DNA of 64,000 bases from NCBI GenBank assembly GCA_028716365.1, contig JAQUPZ010000002.1:248001-312000 (forward strand), in the 5' to 3' direction. This document shows, one piece after another, positions 7,956 through 16,200 of this stretch (positions within the stretch are counted from its first letter, which is position 1; every line of letters begins with the position of its first letter). Source of the DNA: Kiritimatiellia bacterium (lineage in GTDB: Bacteria > Verrucomicrobiota > Kiritimatiellia > UBA8416 > YA12-FULL-48-11). The notes under the pieces are model-generated. The model was not told the origin of the DNA and did no database searches. It saw nothing but the letters and a program-made list of their open reading frames with translations. Both the position numbers and the translations under genes were made by a program.

Positions 7956-10133
7956 AGGCACTGATCGATGAACACGGCAGCGCCTGATAATATCACGAGT
8001 TTGCGATCGCGTCAGCGCATCCCGACTGACCAGTCCTGCTCCTGGCTGCTCAAAAGAGATGGGAATATAATACGCATCCAGCCTGTCCGCCGCCGCTTCA
8101 ACTGCAAGCCATGCTTTATCCGCTCCATCCGCATCGCCGCTATACAGCGCATCATGATAAGCTACCAGCGCGGTCATCACATCCATGGTATCAATGCCAT
8201 AACGTAAAAGCCGGCGATCTTCACCAAGGCGCCATTCGTACCGCGCCGCATTCTCTTTGGCACGCGCCTCAGCCGGATTAACCGCAACAGCCTGGATACC
8301 AGCCTTGACCTGCGACAGCGTCCGTTCCTTGGTACGCACTGCATCCAAAAGCTCCTGGGCTTCGCGCATTAAACGCAGTGAACGCCGACCATGTTCCACT
8401 GCTGTCTGGGACGTTTTGATGTGATTACCAACAACCAGAGGTTTGGCTGGCTTTGCGCCATTCCAGGAAAGCAGTTGCGAAAGCGCACTGGTACGTGCCC
8501 ATGATCGCCACTCTGCAATATCCAGCCATGCTTCTTCAATCAAACCATAAACCCGCCGCATTTCGCCTGTATACGGCCCATACCACAAGCTGAAATATTC
8601 GGCCAGAAACGCGTCCACATCCGTCGTGGCATCCCACGCAAGCTGGGCATACAACGACTGGGTCAATGTCCGCATACCCCAATTCACCAGCGGCACATGC
8701 ATATACGTGATACCACTTGCGCCAATCTTTCGGTAAGCAGGCAGATCCTGGCGAATACGTGTGGTAAACAGTAACGGCAGATCTTCCCACTTAGACACAT
8801 TATAGTATTCACCAATCACCATCGGAACTGCCGGCTTCTGATTGAAATAACTCTGCAACGCCTGATTATAAAACGCATTCGTTACACAGTCTTTATCAGC
8901 GAAATCATGCGCATAGCAGCGATTGATCGGATAAAAAACACCATAATCCCCCTTTTCAAGCAAATTGGACGGCACCGGTTTTCCCGGTCCCTGAATGGTT
9001 GACGTTCCTTCGTAACAGCACATCCCTATTTGCACATCATGATCAAGTCGCCCTTCCTGACGTGCTTGATTGATACACCGTCGCATCGCAGACATGAAAA
9101 AAAGCATTTGATCCGTACCGTTCCCCAGTTTTTTGCATTCCTCACATGTACAGCAACTGCCCCAAGTGTCAAAGCCCCAGACATAAACTCGATCGGCTTC
9201 TTTCCATTCACCGCGCAAATGATTCAAAAGTTCGCCGCCAAGAAAATCAAACAATTCCGGTTGTGACATGCAGAATTGTGTTCCCAACGCCCTGCCCTTC
9301 ACGCGCTTGCCATTCGCTGGTAATCCATACCAGTTCTCATGCGTTTCCCAGAGTGTTTTACCGGAAGATAGGACCCTGTTCGGATTGAGAATGTCTTCGA
9401 AAATATGCCCGCCGGAAACCATCGATAATCCCATCTTGCGGGCAAGTGCCCCCGTATTGGGCCGGAACCCACCGGTATTCATCCGGTTACGAACCATCCA
9501 AAGTGTCAGTTCCGCCGATTCTTTTGAAACACCTTCAAAATCAAAACCCCGCGCCAATGGCAGAGATGGGACGAATTCTTTTTTCTCAGGAGGAAATCGT
9601 AACTGTTCCAGCGGTTCAGGCACAATCTCACCTGACTTGCCCGGTCCATACCAGCGCCAGCCCTGCAATCGCAAAAGCTCATATACGCCATACAGCAGGC
9701 TGATCCGGTTTTGTCCGGTGATAATCAACCCGTCTGCGGTACGAGTGAAGGAAAATTTTTCAACCCGGCTGTCAGGCGCGACGATACACAGTTCAATAAA
9801 TAAGCCCGAATCAGGACGTTTCGAAGAAAATATAATTGCAGTCCTTCGAAGAATTTGAACCAGATAATGTTTTAATTCCATGGCGGCAAATGCCGAAGTA
9901 CACCGCGTCGCACGTTGATGATCGTGACGGAAATCAATGGATTCTTCTTCCTGCGCCCAGACCGGAGTTTCCCGTTCCGCTCCCGCAAATGGCACCACAA
10001 TCGTTATTTTCAATCCACTAGTTTCTCCCAAAATAGTACGATCACCCCCAACCATTACCAGACAACACACGCTCCAAAACCACAAAGAAGACAACAAGCA
10101 GTAATTAATCTTTGGAAGAAACATAGTTCGCAT
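7944..10133 (-). CDS. Exported DUF4838 protein (glycoside hydrolase-like)
   Basis: 729 aa. Starts at an ATG preceded by AAGGAGG. An N-terminal hydrophobic segment (SSLWFWSVCCLVMVGG) probably acts as the signal peptide. Residues about 50-190 resemble the N-terminal alpha/beta domain of GH20/GH67-like enzymes (GLIITGQNRISLLYGVYELL, LQGWRWYGPGKSGEIVP). The DUF4838 region follows, with its characteristic Cys cluster WGSCCTCEECKKL near residue 326 and GEYYN further on. DUF4838 proteins are common near polysaccharide-degradation genes in PVC bacteria; no activity can be assigned here. The last few residues (SVPRPE and the TAG) are encoded by repeat B, suggesting that the 3' end was replaced by repeat insertion. 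It is 22 bp behind the DUF4091 gene, so the pair is likely an operon. Confidence 0.85.
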   Translation of the reverse strand: MRTMFLPKINYCLLSSLWFWSVCCLVMVGGDRTILGETSGLKITIVVPFAGAERETPVWAQEEESIDFRHDHQRATRCTSAFAAMELKHYLVQILRRTAIIFSSKRPDSGLFIELCIVAPDSRVEKFSFTRTADGLIITGQNRISLLYGVYELLRLQGWRWYGPGKSGEIVPEPLEQLRFPPEKKEFVPSLPLARGFDFEGVSKESAELTLWMVRNRMNTGGFRPNTGALARKMGLSMVSGGHIFEDILNPNRVLSSGKTLWETHENWYGLPANGKRVKGRALGTQFCMSQPELFDFLGGELLNHLRGEWKEADRVYVWGFDTWGSCCTCEECKKLGNGTDQMLFFMSAMRRCINQARQEGRLDHDVQIGMCCYEGTSTIQGPGKPVPSNLLEKGDYGVFYPINRCYAHDFADKDCVTNAFYNQALQSYFNQKPAVPMVIGEYYNVSKWEDLPLLFTTRIRQDLPAYRKIGASGITYMHVPLVNWGMRTLTQSLYAQLAWDATTDVDAFLAEYFSLWYGPYTGEMRRVYGLIEEAWLDIAEWRSWARTSALSQLLSWNGAKPAKPLVVGNHIKTSQTAVEHGRRSLRLMREAQELLDAVRTKERTLSQVKAGIQAVAVNPAEARAKENAARYEWRLGEDRRLLRYGIDTMDVMTALVAYHDALYSGDADGADKAWLAVEAAADRLDAYYIPISFEQPGAGLVSRDALTRSQTRDIIRRCRVHRSVPRPE

Positions 10134-10155
10134 TTAAGGCCTCCTTTATTACCAA

Positions 10156-12516
10156 CTATTTAACTGCTTCCTGCAGTTTCATTATTTCCTGCGCCATACG
10201 GAGGCGGAATTCGTGGTATTTTTCGTTTGGTACGTCGATCAAGTCATATTGTGTAAATGTAGGATCAATGGTACGTATTTCATCTATGATCGCTTCACCA
10301 TTCTTCGTCAAATCGGCTTTCCCCTTCTTCTTTGCTTCCTCGATTAATATTTGGAGTGTCCGGATGTAATTAAGGTCGTCAATCCCTTCGCGAATGGATT
10401 CAAAATCAATGGAATTTACCGGCCCATCAGGAGAAGGATAAGAAGCACACCAGTCGCGAGATGACCCATCGAGCGGATTGAACGGATCGCCAACACAGGC
10501 CTGGTAATGCCAGTAGTACATCGCTACCGCGGCGGTCCGCCACAGACCAAACCCGCTTACTGTCCGGGAAACCCGCGGATTAAAATTATACGCATTACCG
10601 TAACGCATGTATGTCTTCCCCTTGCTAAGGACATATTGCTCCTGCTCTTTCGTCATCGGGATATTTGCGCACCAGTAATCGATAAAATCTTCGCATTTTT
10701 TGCCTGCCTCGAAATTATTTGCCGTACAGTAAATGGCAGCATCGGGTGTTTTTCTTATGAGCGCGCCAAGTTCTTTCAACTTCTCAATACGTTCGGGACT
10801 GTTGCCGATCTCATCAACCGGATAGAAAAGCACCTTAGGCCATCTATTTTCTTTTGCGTGTTTATGGATTTCCCCAATGGCCTGTGCATAGAGATCATCA
10901 AAAGTCGCTTTGGATATAGATGAATTCTTCTTCATGAATCCCCTGATTTTTGACGCAACACCGGATGTCTCAAACGGAGTAAAACTGGCAGTCAGACCAG
11001 CATCCCTGGCTTCCTGGATCAGTGTATCCATTTTTGTAAAATCCAGCGTTAAGTTCCCATTGTTCTCCTTTAGCTCAGGGGCAGTGACTCCCAGCACAAT
11101 TGCGCGTATACCATGCTGTGCCATATCGATAAGTTCTTTTTTGCGGTGTTGGGGATAAAACTTCAACGCTTCATACCAGTACATTCCCTCAAACCTGTCC
11201 GACAAACTCAATTTTATGGGATAAACAGTCAATTTTGCTTTTAAGACCTGTTGAGGAAAATTATTCGGACGAACGGTGATCGTTCCTTCATAGATACCCG
11301 GTTTCGCTTTTTCAGGGACGTGGAACGTAAGCCATATCTGTTTCGTTTCGCCGGGTTTCAACTCAATATTGTTCACATGTGGCCATAAAACCTTCGGTAC
11401 GCTTTCCATGTATTTAGTCGACCATGAACTCCCGGAAAGATAATAAGTATAGTTACCAGCTGTCCGCTTTTCACCGCTCATTCGCTCGGGAAGATAGCCG
11501 GTGACACGCACGCTCACCTCTTTTTTGGCAATGACATCTTTTGAATCGTTTATAAAATCACTTGTTTCAATTTTCACTTCAAGATTTGTCAGGGGATAAA
11601 TTCCAAATGTCGCCGGTTCGTATTCACCCGGCGCGCACCAAAGCGATAATACTTTTGCATCAACTTCTTCTTTGACTGGTATGGTATTTGGATAAACCAT
11701 TTTCATCCAGTCACGTACGAACAGAAGACAGCCCTGTTCAATATCGGTTTTCGCGAGAGAAAATAACTGGTTCTGCTCTTCGTAAGCTACTTTCTTGAAA
11801 GTGGCGAGCATGGCGGCATTTTTTTTCGAGATGATATCATTCTCGAATTGTTTAATGGTTTGCTGGGCCGCTATTTTTTCAGCGGTATTGTTTGCCGGAA
11901 AAATTAAAATGCCGTTTACATTCCAGCTTGCACTTTCACCTTCATCACCACTTCCAAAACGCAGATTTAATTGCCCATCCGTAACCTCGGTCTCGAATTG
12001 AACCCGCGCGCAAAGATCGAATCCACAGGTGATGCTGTTTATCATCCGTTTGCCTTCGGCATCCACAGTCATTTTACTTTCGCCGATTTTGCCATAGGCA
12101 AGATCACCTGATCCGAGATATACGATATATTTTCCATTCTTAACATCCACGGCGAATTCCTGTTCAACCTGCGCGTGGTATGCCCGCTGTGCACCACAAA
12201 AATCCCTGAAAAAAGCATCACATGTTTTTATACCTTTACCACGATCCCTCTGCATTAATCCCAGGATTTTCACAGAACCTTTTCCATAGTCACTTTCCAA
12301 AAGTGGTTTTCCATCTTTAAATGGGATCCAACCGTAGCCTTTTGCCTTTGTGTAGACCATTTTTTCGTCAACCGGCACAAAATCTTCATATACCGGCGAG
12401 TTGGTGGGACCGAAATCAAATGCGTAATAATTCCGCTGGGTCTCACCCTTTACGTTACTCCGGAATAAAACAAGCACAGTCATTGCTATCACTGTTACGA
12501 AGGTCAGTTTTTTCAT
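10156..12516 (-). CDS. Exported DUF4091 protein with N-terminal carbohydrate-binding-like domain
   Basis: 786 aa with a signal peptide (MKKLTFVTVIAMTVLVLF). Residues about 28-210 form a jelly-roll-like domain of the type often fused to esterases and lyases (YYAFDFGPTNSPVYEDFVPV, YIVYLGSGDLAYG, WNVNGILIFP). The middle contains a beta-sandwich (LSLWCAPGEYEPATFGIYPL, LKPGETKQIWLTFHVP) leading into a TIM-barrel-like portion (VLFYPVDEIGNSPERIEKL). DUF4091 is at the C-terminus, with its diagnostic SIDFESIREGIDDLNYIRTL near residue 707. The barrel resembles retaining glycosidases, and EIGNSP/DE could include a catalytic acid, but this is inference. Two DUF-type glycosidase-like genes (this and DUF4838) form one unit 211 bp downstream of the propeller gene. 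Confidence 0.85.
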   Translation of the reverse strand: MKKLTFVTVIAMTVLVLFRSNVKGETQRNYYAFDFGPTNSPVYEDFVPVDEKMVYTKAKGYGWIPFKDGKPLLESDYGKGSVKILGLMQRDRGKGIKTCDAFFRDFCGAQRAYHAQVEQEFAVDVKNGKYIVYLGSGDLAYGKIGESKMTVDAEGKRMINSITCGFDLCARVQFETEVTDGQLNLRFGSGDEGESASWNVNGILIFPANNTAEKIAAQQTIKQFENDIISKKNAAMLATFKKVAYEEQNQLFSLAKTDIEQGCLLFVRDWMKMVYPNTIPVKEEVDAKVLSLWCAPGEYEPATFGIYPLTNLEVKIETSDFINDSKDVIAKKEVSVRVTGYLPERMSGEKRTAGNYTYYLSGSSWSTKYMESVPKVLWPHVNNIELKPGETKQIWLTFHVPEKAKPGIYEGTITVRPNNFPQQVLKAKLTVYPIKLSLSDRFEGMYWYEALKFYPQHRKKELIDMAQHGIRAIVLGVTAPELKENNGNLTLDFTKMDTLIQEARDAGLTASFTPFETSGVASKIRGFMKKNSSISKATFDDLYAQAIGEIHKHAKENRWPKVLFYPVDEIGNSPERIEKLKELGALIRKTPDAAIYCTANNFEAGKKCEDFIDYWCANIPMTKEQEQYVLSKGKTYMRYGNAYNFNPRVSRTVSGFGLWRTAAVAMYYWHYQACVGDPFNPLDGSSRDWCASYPSPDGPVNSIDFESIREGIDDLNYIRTLQILIEEAKKKGKADLTKNGEAIIDEIRTIDPTFTQYDLIDVPNEKYHEFRLRMAQEIMKLQEAVK

Positions 12517-12569
12517 GATTTATTCTTTCCTTATAGTACCAGGTACTCCCTGTAGAGACCGCGACCAAC

Positions 12570-12667
12570 TGTAGCCGCCTCGCTACCAGCCTGCCCCAAG
12601 CCCTGTTGGCTGGCAGGTGTCGAGGCGTTCTCTTATTCTCTCACGGCGGCACAGCGCCGTGGCTACA
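12570..12667 (+). repeat. Dispersed three-way-junction repeat, copy 1
   Basis: An outer stem TGTAGCC / GGCTACA encloses two hairpins. The first is GCCTCG / CGAGGC, whose loop contains a further CCAGCC / GGCTGG stem; the second is ACGGCG / CGCCGT. The same modules recur at 50532-50556 and 50575-50641. The element lies between the propeller and DUF4091 genes, could fold in RNA or single-stranded DNA, and has no coding potential that I can see. Confidence 0.75.
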
Positions 12668-12727
12668 TAAAATCTTCTCAAGTAAACAAAATAATTACGA
12701 ATAGTAATGCAAACACATATCTGAAAA

Positions 12728-15700
12728 TTACTTTTGTTCCAAAGCAGGTGATTCCCAATTAACAACCTCCGGCATGTTAACAAATGCCAATGACATGGAA
12801 ATCGGATAATTACACGTACAACTTTGCCGTGCAAAATTCGGTGCGTTGATAATTCCTCCTGCCGGGACCAGACTGTTCATGCAACCGGATCGAATTCCAC
12901 GGAAATAAGTATGTTTTCCGGTATCCAGATCAAAATATGAGGCGAACCCATCCCGGACCGTAATTAGATTCGGACAACCCAGAGCCCGCCCGCAACCACG
13001 CAATTCCGTACCTTTCCACATCCGCTCCCGACGTAAAGAACCGGAAGAGAGTTCATACATTTGACCAGTATGACTGATCAGCAGACCGGGTAAAATAATG
13101 GGAGGCTGAAGAGTAGTAAAGGCCGGCTGGTCTTTGCAGGGAATATCACCCGACCAGAGCAATTTCCCTGTTGTGCCATGGTAAGCCGCGACGGTACTTC
13201 TATTTCGAGTAAAAACGACTGCATCATCTTTCTCGCAAAACGCCAACTGTGGATTTAAAGGCGCATTCATTTCCTGCCCCTTTACAGGAATTTCAACCAC
13301 TGGAATGCTCACCGTACTTTGCCAAAGTATTTTACCACTTTTCAAATCCAGCGCGCAGATCACACCTTCCTGCGTTTCCGGTTTATCTTTCAGGCGATGG
13401 ATCGGTAACAGATATTCCACACAAAAAACCTTACCCGCACCAACAGCAAGTCCCAATGCGTCCCGATGCGACGGTAAATGCCACCGCAAATTGCCGTTCT
13501 GACGATCGACACACACAAGATATTTTCCGGCTGTACCAACAAGGCTTTCACCATGAATTCGAATTTGCTGCCATGCTGCCCTGGCTGATTTCACCGCTTC
13601 TTTGGGAACAGGAATTATATTCGCCTGTTCGCCCGTGGCCGGATTCAGTCGTAAACAATTACCGCCGGAAACCACATATAAATCGTTACCGTCCGCCACG
13701 AATTCACCAAACGAAGGAAGTGTCCGTTTCCACAGATGACGACCAGTATAAATATCAAACGAGTAAAGATCGTTAACAACACGAAGGAACATCCGCCCGG
13801 AAGCAACACGCGGGATCGGTCCGGTAAGACAGGGAATCATGCTGTCTAATTCACCGCCGAACCACAATATACCGAATGGAGGTCTGACATGTCGTTCTTT
13901 TGACGCAAAGGCGTAGGCCTCATCACCTCTTTCGTGCGTCCAATCCGCCGCATCTGGTAATGCACCTGTACGAGCCAGTAGCGTCAAATCATTCACACGG
14001 GCCATTTCCGCCCCAGCGAATTTTGCATCCTTAACCTGGTCGGTAAATTCTTCCTGCTGATTTACAGGGATCGGCAGGCAGGCCACCCCGCCATATGGCC
14101 GCAATAACGCAAAAAGCTTTTCAATAATTGCCGTCTGCACTTTCACACCACTGGCTTCAATGTCTTCTGAAACAATCAAACCTGCAATAAAAGGCGACAG
14201 CTTGATCGAAGACAAATCACCAGGCAGAACATGAACACGCGAACCATAAAGTCCAAGCGCATCGAATTTCCTGCGGACCGCATCCACTTTGCCTGCATCC
14301 TTCTCTAATACAACAATTGGAAGCCTCGATTGACTGACCAATTCCTCAACTAATCGTCCAGTTCCCAATCCCAAAACCAGACAGTATCCCTCCTTCACAC
14401 CAGTCCGCTTGAGAATCGTTTCAGCCCTGGTTATCCATTCGTCGGTTGGTTTTCCAAAATCGGCATGATTAGCAGTATAGGTCTTAGCTTTTACTTTTGA
14501 ACCGCCGAAGCAGTAGATCGATCCTTCTTCTGTAACCACAAAAAGCCTGTCATCTGCCGCCAGCATGCGTGTTGGTGTACCTTTGATCGCCGCATGCCAT
14601 GTTATACCCGGTTGTCGCCCCTCGGTTGGAATGTCCACTGTGGCAACAATATTCGACGCCCCCGCATAAAGCCGTGATCCCGCTTTAATATGAACTTTGA
14701 GTTTTGATGGAAGGCTCCAAGTCTTGTCGAGTTGACCAACACGCCATTGCACGAACCGGTACGGAGTCCCCCATCCGCCTTTATAAGTCAATCCCCATTT
14801 AGGCGGACGTGTGATGTCACAAGCCGCTATTTCCACGTAGCCAGTTGATTTTTGAGCGCGCCGGTTTTCGTCCTTGATCAACCTGGAAAGATTGGATTCC
14901 GACGACGAATAGTAAACAACGTCCTTTGTCAATACCGGTTCACGATACGAACCTGTATCCTTCCCATTTGCCGGATCAATCTGTACCCGGGTGCGTGTTT
15001 CAATCGCCTGCCGTTCGCCGGCATTCAGAGGTTTTGCTTTCAAAGAAGTGTTCCACGAAAGATATGTGATCGGATCGCTGTTTTGAATACGAATAAATCG
15101 TTCATTTTCCTTTTCGACAACATCAAGGGTAAAATCCTTGATCAGCTGTTCCGTAGTACTTGGCGGAATATTCATCTGTTGTGAAAAATCATTTAAACTC
15201 ACCAGTATATTCGTTGTCGGCGCCAAATTTGGCGGTATGGGAAGAGGAACGAGCGAAAACAGATCACCGCTCTGGAACAGATAATCACCGATACCACACG
15301 CGTACCAACAGCCCTTGGACAGTCCAATCCGGCCGCCCCACCCTGTGGTGTATGGTTCCATCTGCCCGGACTTCCGGTCAAAAAAAGCAGGCAATGCCCG
15401 ACCGCAGGGTACGATCAGTTTCTGTCCAAGAACGGCAAGATATCCCTGCGGCGACAGCCCGCCATCCCTCCGTGTGCCGTGATCCAGTAACCCATTCTTC
15501 ACGAAATTTGCATCTTTATTAACCCATATGAGTTTGCCGCTATCTGCATCAACTGCATAAATGTAAACTCCTTCATTTGGCCAGATACCCGCAGAATAAT
15601 AAATCATGCCATCGGTCAATACCGGGCCACCCCGCGCAGGCCAACGTGAAATGAGACGCCCGTTTCCCAGCAGTTTACAAACCGCCTGTTCAACCGGCAG

Positions 15701-16162
15701 TCCACAAAATTTCCAGAGAAGCCGCCCCTTTTTTGCATTCAGGCAATACAAACAGCCATCGTCAGATACAAAATAGAGTTTTTCATGGTCAACAATCGGG
15801 GCAAACCGGACCGGACCATCCGCATAAAACTTCCATTTTTCTGTGCCAGTCTCGGTATCATAGGCAGTCACACTATCGCTCACCATCGAAGGTACAAAAA
15901 TAGTCTTACCCGCAACCACCGGCTCGTATGAAATATCGAAACACAATCTGGGATCGTTTGGAAATGCCGGAGAAGGCGCCGGTAATTCACGCTTCCATTG
16001 CAGACGCAATTGAGACGGCAGTTCTGCAGGTGACGCTGCACTGCGATTCGCATCGTACCGCCACATCGGCCAGTCAGATTCTTCCGCTGTCCCCATTGCG
16101 GGAAAACAAAAAATCAATCCGGCTAGAACAAGAGTGATGGTAATAAATCTCGACAACATCAT
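12728..16162 (-). CDS. Exported PQQ-type beta-propeller protein with embedded methyltransferase-like domain (paralogue 1)
   Basis: 1144 aa. The start at 16162 is chosen because AAAGGAG sits seven bases upstream; a start 36 bp earlier lacks a site. Signal peptide MMLSRFITITLVLAGLIF. The N-terminal half is a PQQ-enzyme/BamB-like propeller with W-docking repeats (DTETGTEKWKFYA, NAKKGRLLWKF, DADSGKLIWVN). It carries the pair ISRWPARGGP and AGIWP, also in paralogue 2. Residues about 570-720 read as a Rossmann methyltransferase (YCLVLGLGTGRLVEEL, then IVVLEKDAGKVDAVRRKF), with a good G-x-G-x-G loop. The C-terminal part is a second propeller (DIYTGRHLWKRTL, DRQNGNLRWHL, DLKSGKILWQST). It is 38 bp downstream of the heparinase-like gene. 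SAM is not expected outside the cytoplasm, so the embedded domain may be a structural or binding relic. Function unknown. Confidence 0.85.
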   Translation of the reverse strand: MMLSRFITITLVLAGLIFCFPAMGTAEESDWPMWRYDANRSAASPAELPSQLRLQWKRELPAPSPAFPNDPRLCFDISYEPVVAGKTIFVPSMVSDSVTAYDTETGTEKWKFYADGPVRFAPIVDHEKLYFVSDDGCLYCLNAKKGRLLWKFCGLPVEQAVCKLLGNGRLISRWPARGGPVLTDGMIYYSAGIWPNEGVYIYAVDADSGKLIWVNKDANFVKNGLLDHGTRRDGGLSPQGYLAVLGQKLIVPCGRALPAFFDRKSGQMEPYTTGWGGRIGLSKGCWYACGIGDYLFQSGDLFSLVPLPIPPNLAPTTNILVSLNDFSQQMNIPPSTTEQLIKDFTLDVVEKENERFIRIQNSDPITYLSWNTSLKAKPLNAGERQAIETRTRVQIDPANGKDTGSYREPVLTKDVVYYSSSESNLSRLIKDENRRAQKSTGYVEIAACDITRPPKWGLTYKGGWGTPYRFVQWRVGQLDKTWSLPSKLKVHIKAGSRLYAGASNIVATVDIPTEGRQPGITWHAAIKGTPTRMLAADDRLFVVTEEGSIYCFGGSKVKAKTYTANHADFGKPTDEWITRAETILKRTGVKEGYCLVLGLGTGRLVEELVSQSRLPIVVLEKDAGKVDAVRRKFDALGLYGSRVHVLPGDLSSIKLSPFIAGLIVSEDIEASGVKVQTAIIEKLFALLRPYGGVACLPIPVNQQEEFTDQVKDAKFAGAEMARVNDLTLLARTGALPDAADWTHERGDEAYAFASKERHVRPPFGILWFGGELDSMIPCLTGPIPRVASGRMFLRVVNDLYSFDIYTGRHLWKRTLPSFGEFVADGNDLYVVSGGNCLRLNPATGEQANIIPVPKEAVKSARAAWQQIRIHGESLVGTAGKYLVCVDRQNGNLRWHLPSHRDALGLAVGAGKVFCVEYLLPIHRLKDKPETQEGVICALDLKSGKILWQSTVSIPVVEIPVKGQEMNAPLNPQLAFCEKDDAVVFTRNRSTVAAYHGTTGKLLWSGDIPCKDQPAFTTLQPPIILPGLLISHTGQMYELSSGSLRRERMWKGTELRGCGRALGCPNLITVRDGFASYFDLDTGKHTYFRGIRSGCMNSLVPAGGIINAPNFARQSCTCNYPISMSLAFVNMPEVVNWESPALEQK

Positions 16163-16200
16163 GATAAACTCCTTTTCTAGAAACTTTATTAAAGGCACGC

